DNA from: Cyanomargarita calcarea GSE-NOS-MK-12-04C
Lineage (GTDB): Bacteria; Cyanobacteriota; Cyanobacteriia; Cyanobacteriales; Nostocaceae
Reading direction: 5' to 3'
Length of the DNA stretch: 34,753 nt
NCBI GenBank assembly: GCA_019359595.1
Contig: JAHHGZ010000061.1
Location: 1 to 34,753 of the forward strand
The notes under the pieces were generated by a model, which saw only the letters and a program-made list of their open reading frames with translations, did not search any database and was not told the origin of the DNA. Position numbers and translations under genes: made by a program. Below, piece after piece: positions 1 through 7,928 of the stretch (positions within the stretch are counted from its first letter, which is position 1; the number at the start of each line of letters is the position of its first letter).

Positions 1-124
1 TTGGTTGTGGGACAGAGCAGATGTCCAGTAATCCAATAGCCCGTGAGGAGTCGGAACCTGAAAGGGTAAACGAAACTCACGCAGTGAGTTGGAACCCCCC
101 GGATTTATCCGTGGGGTGAGTTCA
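1..124 (+). mobile_element. Right end of an IS200/IS605 (TnpB-type) insertion element
   Basis: Two hairpins sit at the end of the tnpB-like frame. The first is a 7-bp stem (AACTCAC/GTGAGTT, loop GCA) at 74-90. The second is a roughly 10-bp stem with one mismatch (CCCCCCGGAT/ATCCGTGGGG) at 95-116. Subterminal hairpins a few bases inside the right end are characteristic of IS200/IS605 elements. In TnpB systems this same region is transcribed as the 3' part of the omega RNA, whose guide is the flanking host DNA. The boundary is placed at about 120-125, where the antisense response regulator stops looking like its family. The left end is outside the window, so the element type is inferred. Confidence 0.5.
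3..119 (+). CDS. tnpB: C-terminal tail of a TnpB-like protein (partial)
   Basis: An open frame enters from the window's left edge and ends at TGA 117-119, giving 38 residues that begin GCGTEQMSSN and end NPPDLSVG. The reading resembles the variable tail that follows the zinc-finger/RuvC part of TnpB proteins in cyanobacterial IS200/IS605-type elements. No catalytic motif lies within the visible part. Support comes mainly from position: the stop codon lies just past a terminal hairpin and at the point where the antisense response regulator loses family resemblance. It could instead be a chance open frame, because the antisense frame is open too. Confidence 0.45.
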   Translation, partial: GCGTEQMSSNPIAREESEPERVNETHAVSWNPPDLSVG

Positions 125-624
125 GTCCGACGGATAACGGCATGAATTCGAGCGGCTAACTCTTCCACAAAAAACGGTTTGGCGATATAATCATCTGCTC
201 CCAAATTCAATCCAGACAGGCGATCGTCTAGTTCGTTCCGAGCCGTCAACAAAATCACGGGGGCATTGCGACCCAAGCGTCGGAGTTCTTTGAGAATTGA
301 TAATCCATCTTTTCCCGGCACCATAATGTCAAGCACGATCGCGTCATATTCGTTGTCTAATGCTCGCAGATAGCCTTCATCACCGTTGTCGCAGTAGTCC
401 ACGACAAATCCCTGCTCCTTCAGCCCAGCCCGGACGAAGTTAGCAATTTTCGCTTCATCTTCAACAAACAGAACGTTCACAAGCATTCATAAAAAATACA
501 TTGGGCACTGTGGAAACCGCATACAGATATTGTGGTGTATTAAAAAAACCTTACTATGTGGTAGATACTTAATAGGCTGAGAACGCAGTTATTAGCTCTA
601 TTTTATTATTCTGGTGAGAAATAG

Positions 625-721
625 GACTTACGCAGAAATTGCCCGAAACCTTTTTTTATCCAACCACAAAGACGCAAAGTACGCAAAGGAATAAGAGTTT
701 AAGAGAGTTTTTGCGTAAGTC
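625..721. mobile_element. MITE-like element with GACTTACGCA ends
   Basis: Perfect 10-bp terminal inverted repeats, GACTTACGCA at 625-634 and TGCGTAAGTC at 712-721, enclose about 77 bp. The interior holds the CACAAAGACGCAAAGTACGC type of sequence that recurs in Nostoc-like genomes. It has no coding capacity. It occupies part of the 423-bp gap between the response regulator and the next gene; I see nothing else recognisable in that gap. A related but diverged pair of ends occurs at 6166-6291. Confidence 0.6.
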
Positions 722-909
722 GTGAGAAAAAAGCTTTGTAGGTTGGGGAAACGGTGCGTTGCAAAACCAAATTGCCGCATCACCTCTAGAAATGCTTCCC
801 GGTTTGGTGTTTGTCCATCCTGAAATTACAAAATTGTAATTTAGAAAGAGGGGGAACTGTAATTTTGGGTGAGTTAAATCAGAAATGTAGATAATATATC
901 TAAAGACAG

Positions 910-1572
910 ATGAAAAATCTTCGTCAAGCACGGTTACTATTCTTAACAGCGATTCCCGTTCTGGTTGGCACATTTGGGTTTATTTCACTCAATCGGGCAA
1001 ATGCCGGAGCTAGTTCTTATCAAATCGCACAGGCAAAAGAACCGCCCAACCAAGAACCCGACGGACAGCACAGACCACCCCGGATTGATTTTGCAGCGGC
1101 TGCTTTGAAACTGGGAGTCACCGAAGCAAAGTTAAAGGATGCCTTGGGAGTGCTTGCCAATCCTCCAAGTCCGTCTGCTGGGGATAATCGAAATCAGCGT
1201 CCTCCCCGACCTGATTTTAATGCCGCTGCGGTCAAACTGGGAGTCACCGAAGCACAGTTGAAGGATGCGTTAGGAGTGCCTGCAAACCACCCGTTTGGCG
1301 GAGGCTTTCCTGGGAAAAATGGCAATCACCGTCATCCCCGACCTGATTTTAATGCGGCTGCAGCTAAGTTGGGTATAACAGAACAACAGTTGACAGATGC
1401 GTTGGGAGTGCCTGCCAATCCTCCCGCTGCTGGGGAAAATGGCAATCAGCGTCCTCCGAGACCTGATTTTAAAGCGGCTGCGGCTAAGTTGGGTATAACA
1501 GAACAACAGTTGACAGATGCACTAGGCATTCCACCTCATCCTCCTGGCGATCGCCCAAAAAAAGCAAAATAG
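910..1572 (+). CDS. Exported protein with four tandem repeats
   Basis: The 220-aa product begins with a signal peptide (basic MKNLRQAR, hydrophobic stretch, likely cleavage after ANA near residue 32). Four repeats of about 40 residues follow. Each has the pattern R-P-P-R-x-D-F-x-A-A-A-x-K-L-G-x-T-E-x-x-L-x-D-A-L-G-V, separated by linkers rich in Pro, Gly and Asn. The helical core (AAAKLGITEQQLTDAL) resembles a small two-helix unit seen in other secreted bacterial proteins of unknown function. There are no cysteines, catalytic motifs or membrane anchors beyond the signal. The last two repeats are nearly identical at DNA level, which points to recent duplication. It stands alone, with a weak ribosome site (AAAGACAG). 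The protein is real; its function is unknown. Confidence 0.8.
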   Translation: MKNLRQARLLFLTAIPVLVGTFGFISLNRANAGASSYQIAQAKEPPNQEPDGQHRPPRIDFAAAALKLGVTEAKLKDALGVLANPPSPSAGDNRNQRPPRPDFNAAAVKLGVTEAQLKDALGVPANHPFGGGFPGKNGNHRHPRPDFNAAAAKLGITEQQLTDALGVPANPPAAGENGNQRPPRPDFKAAAAKLGITEQQLTDALGIPPHPPGDRPKKAK

Positions 1573-1616
1573 CTCAACATTATTTGAATCAGCAACAAAA
1601 ATTTTACCCTGACTAG

Positions 1617-1637
1617 TTCCCAGGCTTTCCCTGGGAA
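1617..1637. terminator. Hairpin downstream of the repeat protein
   Basis: A perfect 8-bp stem (TTCCCAGG/CCTGGGAA) with a 5-nt loop starts 45 bases after the stop codon at 1572. There is no T-run after it, so it may be an mRNA 3' end or a small dispersed repeat. The rest of the gap 1573-1883 is AT-rich and shows nothing else recognisable. Confidence 0.4.
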
Positions 1638-1883
1638 TGTCCTATCAAGAAAGGCATCACACTCGCTTGTGTAAGAAAATTTTGGAGTTTGCAAACTTTC
1701 CTTGAATAGTATCAATTAGTATCAAAGATTCAAGTTTTTTTGAGATTAATTAAGATAGTTGAATTTTTTCAGGTGTTTTTATAATTAACTCGAAACTCTT
1801 GTCTGGATTATAGTTTAATTTAAAGCATAAGCAGATAAATTTTAATCCATTTCATAAGCAGATAGCAATGGAGACAAAACATC

Positions 1884-2039
1884 ATGCGAGAAACAAACTT
1901 TAAACCCTTAACCGAACAAGACCGAAAGAAAAATCGATATCTAGACCAAATTAACCATGCTCCCTACTTTCGGATTATTTTGATTCTAGCGGGGATACTG
2001 TTGCTATTTACTACAGGTACATTACTTGGCGCTTTTTAA
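1884..2039 (+). CDS. Small single-pass membrane protein (51 aa)
   Basis: A GGAG ribosome site at 1870-1873 stands 10 bases before ATG 1884. The 51-residue product has a charged N-terminal half (MRETNFKPLTEQDRKKNRYL) and one C-terminal membrane helix (FRIILILAGILLLFTTGTLL). It ends GAF at TAA 2037-2039. The good ribosome site, hydrophobic periodicity and positive-inside flank make it credible. I do not recognise the family. The next gene is on the opposite strand, so it is a solitary unit. Confidence 0.6.
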   Translation: MRETNFKPLTEQDRKKNRYLDQINHAPYFRIILILAGILLLFTTGTLLGAF

Positions 2040-2261
2040 AGCAACAAAATGGGGCTATTGCAACGATTCGATGCTTTTTACCATCTAGGTTCTAAGCACT
2101 CACCAAATCTAGTTTGCATATTTAAAATTCGTGTAACTCTTGTGGGGAGAAGCTCTCTCCATCTCGTCGGAATATGCAATTTTAATGTGGAACAGCTTAA
2201 TAGCATTCGTGCCCCAAGAATAGCAACGCATTCGAGTGACCCAAATGTCATACCAAGTAAT

Positions 2262-2374
2262 CTAGTAGTCCACCACAGAAACTTTGCGGGGTTTATGGTA
2301 AGAAAATCAAGTTTTTTTCCCCCTGCTCCCCCTGCCTGCCTTCACCCGTTATTTTTGGGTTGGTCGAGTACTAG
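2262..2374. mobile_element. Degenerate MITE, same family as 24502-24610
   Basis: The ends CTAGTAGTCCACC (2262-2274) and GGTCGAGTACTAG (2362-2374) are imperfect inverted repeats. The right end is identical to the right end of the better-preserved copy at 24502-24610, and the lengths are close (113 and 109 bp). The interior is unrelated and pyrimidine-rich. It lies in the 405-bp gap 2040-2444, where no convincing gene was found. Confidence 0.45.
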
Positions 2375-2444
2375 TCTTGCGTTCACGCCCTCTCCACAAT
2401 AACAGGAGAGGGTTAAATTTTGGCGATCGGCTCTTGACAAACTG

Positions 2445-2648
2445 CTACAACTTGGATAATTTATTTTTTGGCACCTCCTTAGAATCAGCATCACTACCGC
2501 CAATAATTACCCGGAACACATCCCCTAAAGTAAAGAAAAACGCTGACAATAATAGCACAAGCATTAAACCAGTAAGGGCAGCGAAGGGAGATAAAATAAA
2601 CGAGAGTAAGAAAGCAAATATTAAAATCGATGTCAGTGCCCGATTCAT
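2445..2648 (-). CDS. Small membrane protein (67 aa), conserved-type hypothetical
   Basis: The start at 2648 is preceded by an AGGTG ribosome site 7-8 bases upstream. The product opens MNRALTSILIFAFLL and has two adjacent hydrophobic segments (about residues 5-22 and 25-45), then a charged tail (SDADSKEVPKNKLSKL). The strongly hydrophobic two-helix pattern with a soluble lysine-rich end suggests a small inner or thylakoid membrane protein. No known family was assigned. A longer frame on the opposite strand (2377-2823) was rejected because its product is not protein-like. Confidence 0.65.
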   Translation of the reverse strand: MNRALTSILIFAFLLSFILSPFAALTGLMLVLLLSAFFFTLGDVFRVIIGGSDADSKEVPKNKLSKL

Positions 2649-2719
2649 AGTTTTTCACCTAGAATATTGTTGCTACAGCAAATTTCAACTTTGTGAGGTA
2701 CAGAAATACCCCTCCCCAA

Positions 2720-2742
2720 CCCTCCCCTTGCCAAGGGGAGGG
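2720..2742. repeat. GC-rich perfect palindrome
   Basis: The arms CCCTCCCCTTG and CAAGGGGAGGG surround a single central base, giving an 11-bp stem with almost no loop. Preceding bases CCCTCCCCAA extend the C-rich run. This is a common type of dispersed intergenic repeat in cyanobacteria. It lies between the end of the oxidoreductase gene (stop near 2887) and the start of the 67-aa gene, and could end transcripts from the former. Confidence 0.5.
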
Positions 2743-2886
2743 GGTGTACTTCATTTACTTGCAAAGTGCTGTAATATCAACATAAGCAGTTATCTCCAAA
2801 GCAACGCTTCATCCCAAAGGTAGAATCCACTCGTACGCAACAAAGTAATGGAAATCTTTTTTCCCCACTACCTACCTATTAAATAA

Positions 2887-4827
2887 TTATATTTGTAACA
2901 TCCCTTCTGGATTAACTGTTAAAAGCGATCGCCTATGCAAACCCTCACGGTATAAAATCTCATTAGCAGCTAAGAAACCACTGCTAACCGCTCTTTCCAT
3001 TAACCCACAAGGGAATGGCATTTTTACCCAATCTCCGGCAAACATTAAGTTAGCAATACTCGTGCTGCTTTCCGGACGTTGTGCATAACTATTGGGTGGA
3101 TATCCAGAAAAGTTCTTTTGATTCACCAATTCCCGATGCAGGATTTTTGCTTGTTTTAATTCTGGTACAATTTCATAAAGTTCTGCCTCAAATGTCGCTA
3201 ACAAAGCGAACTGGGTAGGAAATTGTTTTTCTTTGTAACAGTAAGCGTGCAACTCAACTACACTTCCACCAGTCCGATTTGCCCATTCAATAAACTGAGA
3301 TTGAATGCGGTGATAAAGTGTAATGCTATCAGTTAGTTTATAGCCAGATAATGAAGTAAAATTGCTTTGTTCCCATGCAAAATCTCGGTCAAACCAGAAG
3401 CGACAAACAGCAAAGGGGTCAGCAATACTCAGTGTTTCTACTTGCTTTGACACTTCTTGATTTACATTACCACTCATCCGTTTAAATAATTGCTGTACAC
3501 CAGGGACATCGGTCGCAAAAATGTAATAATCGGCTTTAATTGTCTCTTTTGATCGCTGCCGATTATTTACAGCTAATAGTTGCAGTTCATCTCGTCCACG
3601 TTGCACGATTCGGAACCGGGATAAGTCTCGTTGTGCGGGACCTTGCAATACTTTACCATCAACCGCAAACATTGCACCGTGGCAAGGGCAATGAAACTTA
3701 CCATCTTCTGCCATTTTCACCGTACAACCTTGATGGGTGCAAGCCAGAGAAATTGCTTCTTGATTATTATCTGTGACAGCAAATACTTCATCTGCGGCCC
3801 CAAAATATTCTATCTTTTCATCAGCAACAACTGAGTTCCGTCTTACCCAAAAAGGGACATTATTGATATTACTACCAACTTGATAACTTAGAGAATCAAT
3901 ATTATCTTCTCCAACCTGAATATCACTAACTGTTACCCCAGTGATAATTTTGCCACCATTACTCTTAATCGCATTTGCAATCGGTTGCACTAAACTGGTA
4001 CCCATATCATCTTTAGTGCCATTAAAAGCGAGTCCTTCTGGGTTGCCAAAAAAATAAAAGTGAAAAAACTGCATCAGTTCTCCCACACTCATTACATCTG
4101 GTGCATTCAAGCTAGATTTGGCAAAAGGCAGAAAATATAAATCGTATAAACCTTGAGGAAATTCAGTTTTTACCCAATCTGCAACTGAGATATTATCAAA
4201 CCGTTGATAATTTTTTTCTCTCTCAAAACCACTAATTGCCTGAAAGACTTGCAAATGTTTGAATTTTGTGAGATTTATCCCCCATCGGAGACGGTTAGGA
4301 GAAGCGATCGCTAAATCTATAATATTCCACGGGAAAGCTGAACTACTGGGACGAAATACCTCTGGTTTGTATTTTTCATCTCGGTAAACCAGAGAGTAAA
4401 AATTTAATGATTGAAAATTATCTCTAATCCCAATTTCAGAAACTAAGCTATTCAGATTGTAGTATTGGGGAAAAAAGCCATGAAAACCATGTTCCATTCT
4501 AAAGCTTTCACCAGCGGCATTAATTTGCCAACTTGCAATTTTCCCTCCAAGTTGGGGTGACTTTTCCAAAAGTGTCACTGCGAATCCCCGCTGACTGAGT
4601 TCATAAGCACAAGCTAAACCAGCCAAACCAGCACCAACTACCACGACACTTTTATCTTGATTTAAGTACGTTGGCAAAGTAAGGGTATCTTTTTGAAAAA
4701 CTGTTGGTTTTGGCTTATTAAACCGAGAAAATCCGGTTACTCCAACAACTGTACCCACACCAAACAACTTCAGCAAGGTACGACGGGAAACGGTAGATGA
4801 TTCTGGTGAATTGAATACTTGACTCAT
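2887..4827 (-). CDS. FAD-dependent carotenoid-type oxidoreductase with internal Rieske domain and Tat-like signal
   Basis: This 646-aa protein starts with a twin-arginine-like leader (SRRTLLKLFGVGTVVGV, residues 14-30). A dinucleotide fold follows (VVVVGAGLAGLACAYEL, about 61-77, acidic E88). The motif EHGFHGFFPQYYNLNSL (about 112-128) closely resembles CrtU/CruE-type carotene desaturase/methyltransferases. A Rieske [2Fe-2S] site is inserted at about 355-400: ligands C363, H365, C380 and H383, with C368 and C382 in the disulfide positions. The C-terminal FAD signature MFAGDWVKMPFPCGLMERAV is at about 595-614. The family acts on carotenoid end rings; desaturation, ring-methyl transfer or methyl hydroxylation (CruH-like) are all possible, and the exact substrate cannot be told. 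It stands alone with no linked carotenoid genes. Confidence 0.8.
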   Translation of the reverse strand: MSQVFNSPESSTVSRRTLLKLFGVGTVVGVTGFSRFNKPKPTVFQKDTLTLPTYLNQDKSVVVVGAGLAGLACAYELSQRGFAVTLLEKSPQLGGKIASWQINAAGESFRMEHGFHGFFPQYYNLNSLVSEIGIRDNFQSLNFYSLVYRDEKYKPEVFRPSSSAFPWNIIDLAIASPNRLRWGINLTKFKHLQVFQAISGFEREKNYQRFDNISVADWVKTEFPQGLYDLYFLPFAKSSLNAPDVMSVGELMQFFHFYFFGNPEGLAFNGTKDDMGTSLVQPIANAIKSNGGKIITGVTVSDIQVGEDNIDSLSYQVGSNINNVPFWVRRNSVVADEKIEYFGAADEVFAVTDNNQEAISLACTHQGCTVKMAEDGKFHCPCHGAMFAVDGKVLQGPAQRDLSRFRIVQRGRDELQLLAVNNRQRSKETIKADYYIFATDVPGVQQLFKRMSGNVNQEVSKQVETLSIADPFAVCRFWFDRDFAWEQSNFTSLSGYKLTDSITLYHRIQSQFIEWANRTGGSVVELHAYCYKEKQFPTQFALLATFEAELYEIVPELKQAKILHRELVNQKNFSGYPPNSYAQRPESSTSIANLMFAGDWVKMPFPCGLMERAVSSGFLAANEILYREGLHRRSLLTVNPEGMLQI

Positions 4828-5555
4828 TTTTTACAGAATTAACTTATCACGATAAAGTCTTAAGGTTCACTATTTAATTGTTATATAGGATACTTAATCT
4901 GATTTTTGAGTATTGTAAAACTTTAATCATTCTATATTCTTTTATAGCCAAACGTACTCAAAAACTCCGATTTGGAAATGTTTACAATTATTTTTATGAA
5001 GTGGCATTGACATGTTCTGTGTAAATATTAACTCAAACTGAGTAGATAGTTGATATTTGACTATATTTGACTATGCGAAAAGTAACTATTTAGTGTTAAC
5101 CCCAAACGGATTTATTTTTGCAGAATCATGAAATTTGTCAACTCAAGCCGGAAAATTCTGAATTTAAAGCTCAAAATCAACACAGATAAACATTGTATGC
5201 TTAAATTCAGCCAAAAAACACCCAATACAGCAATTCTGAATGGTTTATGAATACCTTAGTAGAGACGTTATATGTAACCTCTCTACTCTAGTATTAAATT
5301 CCGGGTCGGATAATCAATTTGTCATTTACGTAAATTACATCATTGCCTTTTTGACATCTGCGGTGATGACTCTGGCATTATTCACCCGGACTCAAACATT
5401 TTATACTTTGAACCTTGACAAAACTACCTTCTACGGTTTTGAGTTCACTCTTCTTTGAGGCTTCTAGATTTAACGGAACTAGAAACTACCGAGTAAGCGT
5501 TGAAATTTTTGAGTTTTGATGATTCACAAAATAGTATTACTTTGAAGCACATATA
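4828..5555. other. Intergenic, no gene recognised
   Basis: An AT-rich 728-bp gap lies between two minus-strand genes. The 72-codon frame at 5240-5458 (+) has no ribosome site and a composition unlike a protein. A weak inverted repeat (TTCTAG/CTAGAA, about 5462-5486) lies downstream of the DUF2141 gene and might be part of its 3' end. Nothing else is supported. Confidence 0.6.
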
Positions 5556-6020
5556 CTAATTCGCACCGAACAAGTACTGCATCTGAATTTGAACGTCAGT
5601 GCTGGCTCCTACTACCAGCACTGATGACTCACCAAATTTAGGTGGACCTGTAAGGATTTTGGGATTTCTAGAAAACCCAAATCCCTCAGTAGGAATACCG
5701 AAGGCATTGCTATTAAGTTTATTGTCACTGTTGGCATCGTGAATCACTGCTACAGCGTAGTTTCCTGCTTTCAAATTCCCAAAGGTAGCTGTGGGTGCAG
5801 TTCCTGCAAGCTTAACGCACTGTATCGCTAAAGCGCGATCGTTTTTATTTGGAAAACCTTGACTGCTTGAAAAAACACTGAGACAAACCTGTCCCTTCTG
5901 GTTTTTCAGTCCATCAATAGTTACGGTCAGGTTGCCGCTTGTAATCGCTTCCACGCTGGATGAGAACACCAGACTCCCAATCGCTAAAAGAGATAAAACA
6001 CCGACTCCAAGCTGCTTCAT
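5556..6020 (-). CDS. Exported DUF2141 protein
   Basis: The 154-aa product has a signal peptide (MKQLGVGVLSLLAIGSLVF, cleavage near SSVEA). A compact beta-rich domain follows. It carries the DUF2141 pattern: GNLTVTIDGLKNQKGQVCLS, then AVAVIHDANSDNKLNSNAFG with the D-x-N-x-D-x-K-L calcium-loop-like motif, then IPTEGFGFSRNP. The length is typical. Members are periplasmic or outer-surface proteins of unknown function. The aspartate/asparagine loop suggests metal binding, which is inference. It has no operon partner; the nearest upstream feature is a MITE-like repeat. Confidence 0.85.
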   Translation of the reverse strand: MKQLGVGVLSLLAIGSLVFSSSVEAITSGNLTVTIDGLKNQKGQVCLSVFSSSQGFPNKNDRALAIQCVKLAGTAPTATFGNLKAGNYAVAVIHDANSDNKLNSNAFGIPTEGFGFSRNPKILTGPPKFGESSVLVVGASTDVQIQMQYLFGAN

Positions 6021-6165
6021 TTAAAATTCTCCAAGGTTAAATCCAAAAAAATGCTTTCAGAATATCGGACAAAGACAAGAGTTAAGTAAACATTAACTTT
6101 TATTAACTTACGACGTATTTTTTTTACTTCAGTTCCGAGATTTACTAAGTAAATATTACATACTC

Positions 6166-6291
6166 AGGACTTACGATATAGTCACAAATCATCGAAGGGA
6201 AGAGACGCTACAGACCTTAATAAACCTTTGCAGTATTTATCCTTTGCGTCACACACTTGAAGGTTATTAATGTGTTAGTTACGTAAATCCT
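6166..6291. mobile_element. MITE-like element with AGGACTTACG ends
   Basis: AGGACTTACG at 6166-6175 faces CGTAAATCCT at 6282-6291, complementary except for one base. The ends share GACTTACG with the element at 625-721, so both may be one family. The interior is noncoding. It sits in the 447-bp gap between the DUF2141 gene and tetR, just before the operator palindrome at 6302. Confidence 0.45.
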
Positions 6292-6301
6292 AATAGTAAA
6301 A

Positions 6302-6329
6302 TTTACCTACCTGTCAACCGTTAGGTAAA
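6302..6329. promoter_or_regulatory. Palindromic operator candidate for the TetR regulator
   Basis: TTTACCTA (6302-6309) and TAGGTAAA (6322-6329) are perfect 8-bp half-sites of a 28-bp dyad with further partial symmetry inside. A related single half-site, CGTTAGGTAG, recurs at 6451-6460, directly in front of the regulator's start. Paired TAGGTA-type sites upstream of a divergence-free TetR/ABC cassette fit autoregulation. Binding is inferred. Confidence 0.55.
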
Positions 6330-6467
6330 AAGCTATAAGAAATATTGGATTTTTTGCTCAATCAAAAATATTTATCCCCCGCAGAATTAGGATAATGTGA
6401 ATGAATTATCAATTTTATTATATTATACTATTTAATAATTGACTACTAAGCGTTAGGTAGGTTTAGG

Positions 6468-7088
6468 TTGGCAGACGATTCCCACTCTCGAAAACAAATC
6501 TCCTCAAGCGGGCGAATGCGGGTTCTTGATGAGGCTGAACGGCTATTCCGTACCCACGGCTACAATGCTGTGACTATGAGGGATATTGCTGTTGATGTGG
6601 GAATTCGTCAGGCGTCGTTATATTATCACTTCCAGAGCAAGGAAGAACTTTTTGTCGCAGTGACTGAGCGTGTATTTGAGCGTCATCGAACGGGTTTGCT
6701 TATTGCGATTAACAATGCCGAAGATAATCTGCGATCGCAACTTCATGCTGCTGCGGGATGGTTTCTCTCTGTGCCTCCCGTCTATTTTTTGAGCATGGCA
6801 CACACAGATATGCCCTTGTTGGGTAAAGAAAATACCCAAAAGCTGTCGATTTGCTACGCCCAATCTATCTTTGAACCATTAGGAGAAATCTTTGCCCATG
6901 CACGAGAGCGCAAGGAAATTCGTGAGGCTCGCCCTAAAGTACTAGCCGGATTCTTTTTATCTGTGATGGAGAGTATTCCCTACGTCGCCAATTTGCCGGG
7001 TACATCACCGGGAGAGGTTGAAGCGATCGTGAATGAAATGGTTGATATTTTGTTAGATGGACTTAAGCCAGATGTAACGGATAAATAG
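6468..7088 (+). CDS. TetR/AcrR-family transcriptional regulator
   Basis: The 206-aa product has a classic N-terminal TetR helix-turn-helix at about residues 20-62: ILDEAERLF-like helix, then TMRDIAVDVGIRQASLYYHF and SKEELF. The remaining C-terminal helical part would bind a ligand and dimerise. The start is TTG 6468 with AGG-rich sequence just upstream; ATG 6516 (residue 17) is the alternative and would still keep the DNA-binding domain. It lies 46 bp before an ABC permease and ATPase on the same strand, so it most likely represses that exporter and itself through the dyad at 6302-6329. The ligand is unknown. Confidence 0.9.
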   Translation: MADDSHSRKQISSSGRMRVLDEAERLFRTHGYNAVTMRDIAVDVGIRQASLYYHFQSKEELFVAVTERVFERHRTGLLIAINNAEDNLRSQLHAAAGWFLSVPPVYFLSMAHTDMPLLGKENTQKLSICYAQSIFEPLGEIFAHARERKEIREARPKVLAGFFLSVMESIPYVANLPGTSPGEVEAIVNEMVDILLDGLKPDVTDK

Positions 7089-7134
7089 CAGATGTAACGG
7101 ATAGTTTGTTGTTGTTGGCAACTCCTAATAGATT

Positions 7135-7908
7135 ATGAAATATTGTCGGGAAACGATAGCAGTGGCACAGCGTATTTTAATTGAGCTATTACGTAGAAGA
7201 CGCAGCTTAATTTTTTGGAGTATCTTTCCAATTTCAGTGTTAATCCTCAACGGATTAATTATTGCAGAGAGAGCAAAAATATCAATGGATGCGGCTTTTA
7301 ATTATGCAGCACCTGCCACATTAGTAGGTGCTGCATTATTTTTTAGCTGTTTGGGTGGTAGTGTTGCAACTGTAGTCTCAGAAAGAGAACAACAAACTCT
7401 CAAACGCCTATTTATTTCTCCCTTAAGTGGCACATCTTATTTTTTAGGAATATTTCTCGCTCATAGCTGCATTGGCATTGGGCAAACATTGCTCGTTTAT
7501 ACCATTGCCGCCTTTTGGGGAGCTACATTCAATGGTTCTATTTTTTTAGGACTAACAATTATTTTAATAAGTATTATTTCTTATGTTGGTTTAGGATTTA
7601 TTTTAGGTACACAATTAGCACGGCGTACTGAAGATGTTAATTCCCTAGTTGCAGCTTTTGGCGTGCCTTTATTAATTTTGGGTGGGGCATTTATCCCAGC
7701 TTCTTTATTTCCGAAAACTCTAATTAATCTCGCCAACTATAACCCAATTTATCACGCGATAAAAGCGCTTGTAGCTGTTTCTAGCCAAGGTAATGAGTTA
7801 GAAGATATTACATCGCATTTTTGGTTTTTAACAGGGTTTGCTGCGATAATGGTTGTTGGTGGATGGTTATCTTATCAGCGAATGTTGATGGTAGAGAGGA
7901 GATTATAA
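7135..7908 (+). CDS. ABC-2 type transporter permease
   Basis: The 257-aa integral membrane protein has about six hydrophobic segments: near residues 26-46, 58-80, 100-122, 130-155, 172-195 and 232-250. A conserved ABC-2 stretch between helices 2 and 3 reads VVSEREQQTLKRLFISPLSG, the coupling region typical of DrrB/NodJ/CcmB-like exporters. It is followed 20 bp later by its ATPase and preceded by a TetR regulator. The pair would form an exporter for a drug, lipid or similar hydrophobic compound; the substrate cannot be read from sequence. Confidence 0.9.
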   Translation: MKYCRETIAVAQRILIELLRRRRSLIFWSIFPISVLILNGLIIAERAKISMDAAFNYAAPATLVGAALFFSCLGGSVATVVSEREQQTLKRLFISPLSGTSYFLGIFLAHSCIGIGQTLLVYTIAAFWGATFNGSIFLGLTIILISIISYVGLGFILGTQLARRTEDVNSLVAAFGVPLLILGGAFIPASLFPKTLINLANYNPIYHAIKALVAVSSQGNELEDITSHFWFLTGFAAIMVVGGWLSYQRMLMVERRL

Positions 7909-7928
7909 GCTCACGCAGAGTAAAATTG

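Larger units (their letters stand above)
1..486 (-). pseudogene. OmpR-type response regulator, receiver domain kept, C-terminus apparently lost to an insertion
   Basis: Starting at ATG 486 (MLVNVLFVEDEAK), about 120 residues form a complete receiver domain: acidic pair E9/D10, phospho-acceptor D53 in VLDIMVPGKDG, switch T81 in LLTAR, and K103 in IAKPF. The segment ELAARIHAVIRR is the usual end of the receiver in OmpR/PhoB-type regulators and would lead into a winged-helix DNA-binding domain. After T121, near base 124, the sequence becomes proline- and serine-rich and unrelated; it is antisense to the insertion-element end. The frame stays open to the window edge, so a receiver plus a short foreign tail could still be made. 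GTG at 480 is an alternative start. The partner kinase is not visible. Receiver identity is certain; disruption is inferred. Confidence 0.8.

Noticed and set aside
2049-2402. 117-codon plus-strand frame
   Set aside because: It covers the degenerate MITE at 2262-2374, has no ribosome site and gives no recognisable product.
2377-2823. 148-codon plus-strand frame
   Set aside because: It runs antisense through the better-supported 67-aa membrane protein and through the GC-rich palindrome, and its product has no protein-like pattern.
5240-5458. 72-codon plus-strand frame
   Set aside because: No ribosome site and low-complexity AT-driven composition; isolated in an intergenic gap.
7821-7928. N-terminal extension of the ABC ATPase
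   Set aside because: It overlaps the permease coding region in another frame, and the residues are unlike the family; ATG 7929 gives the standard N-terminus.
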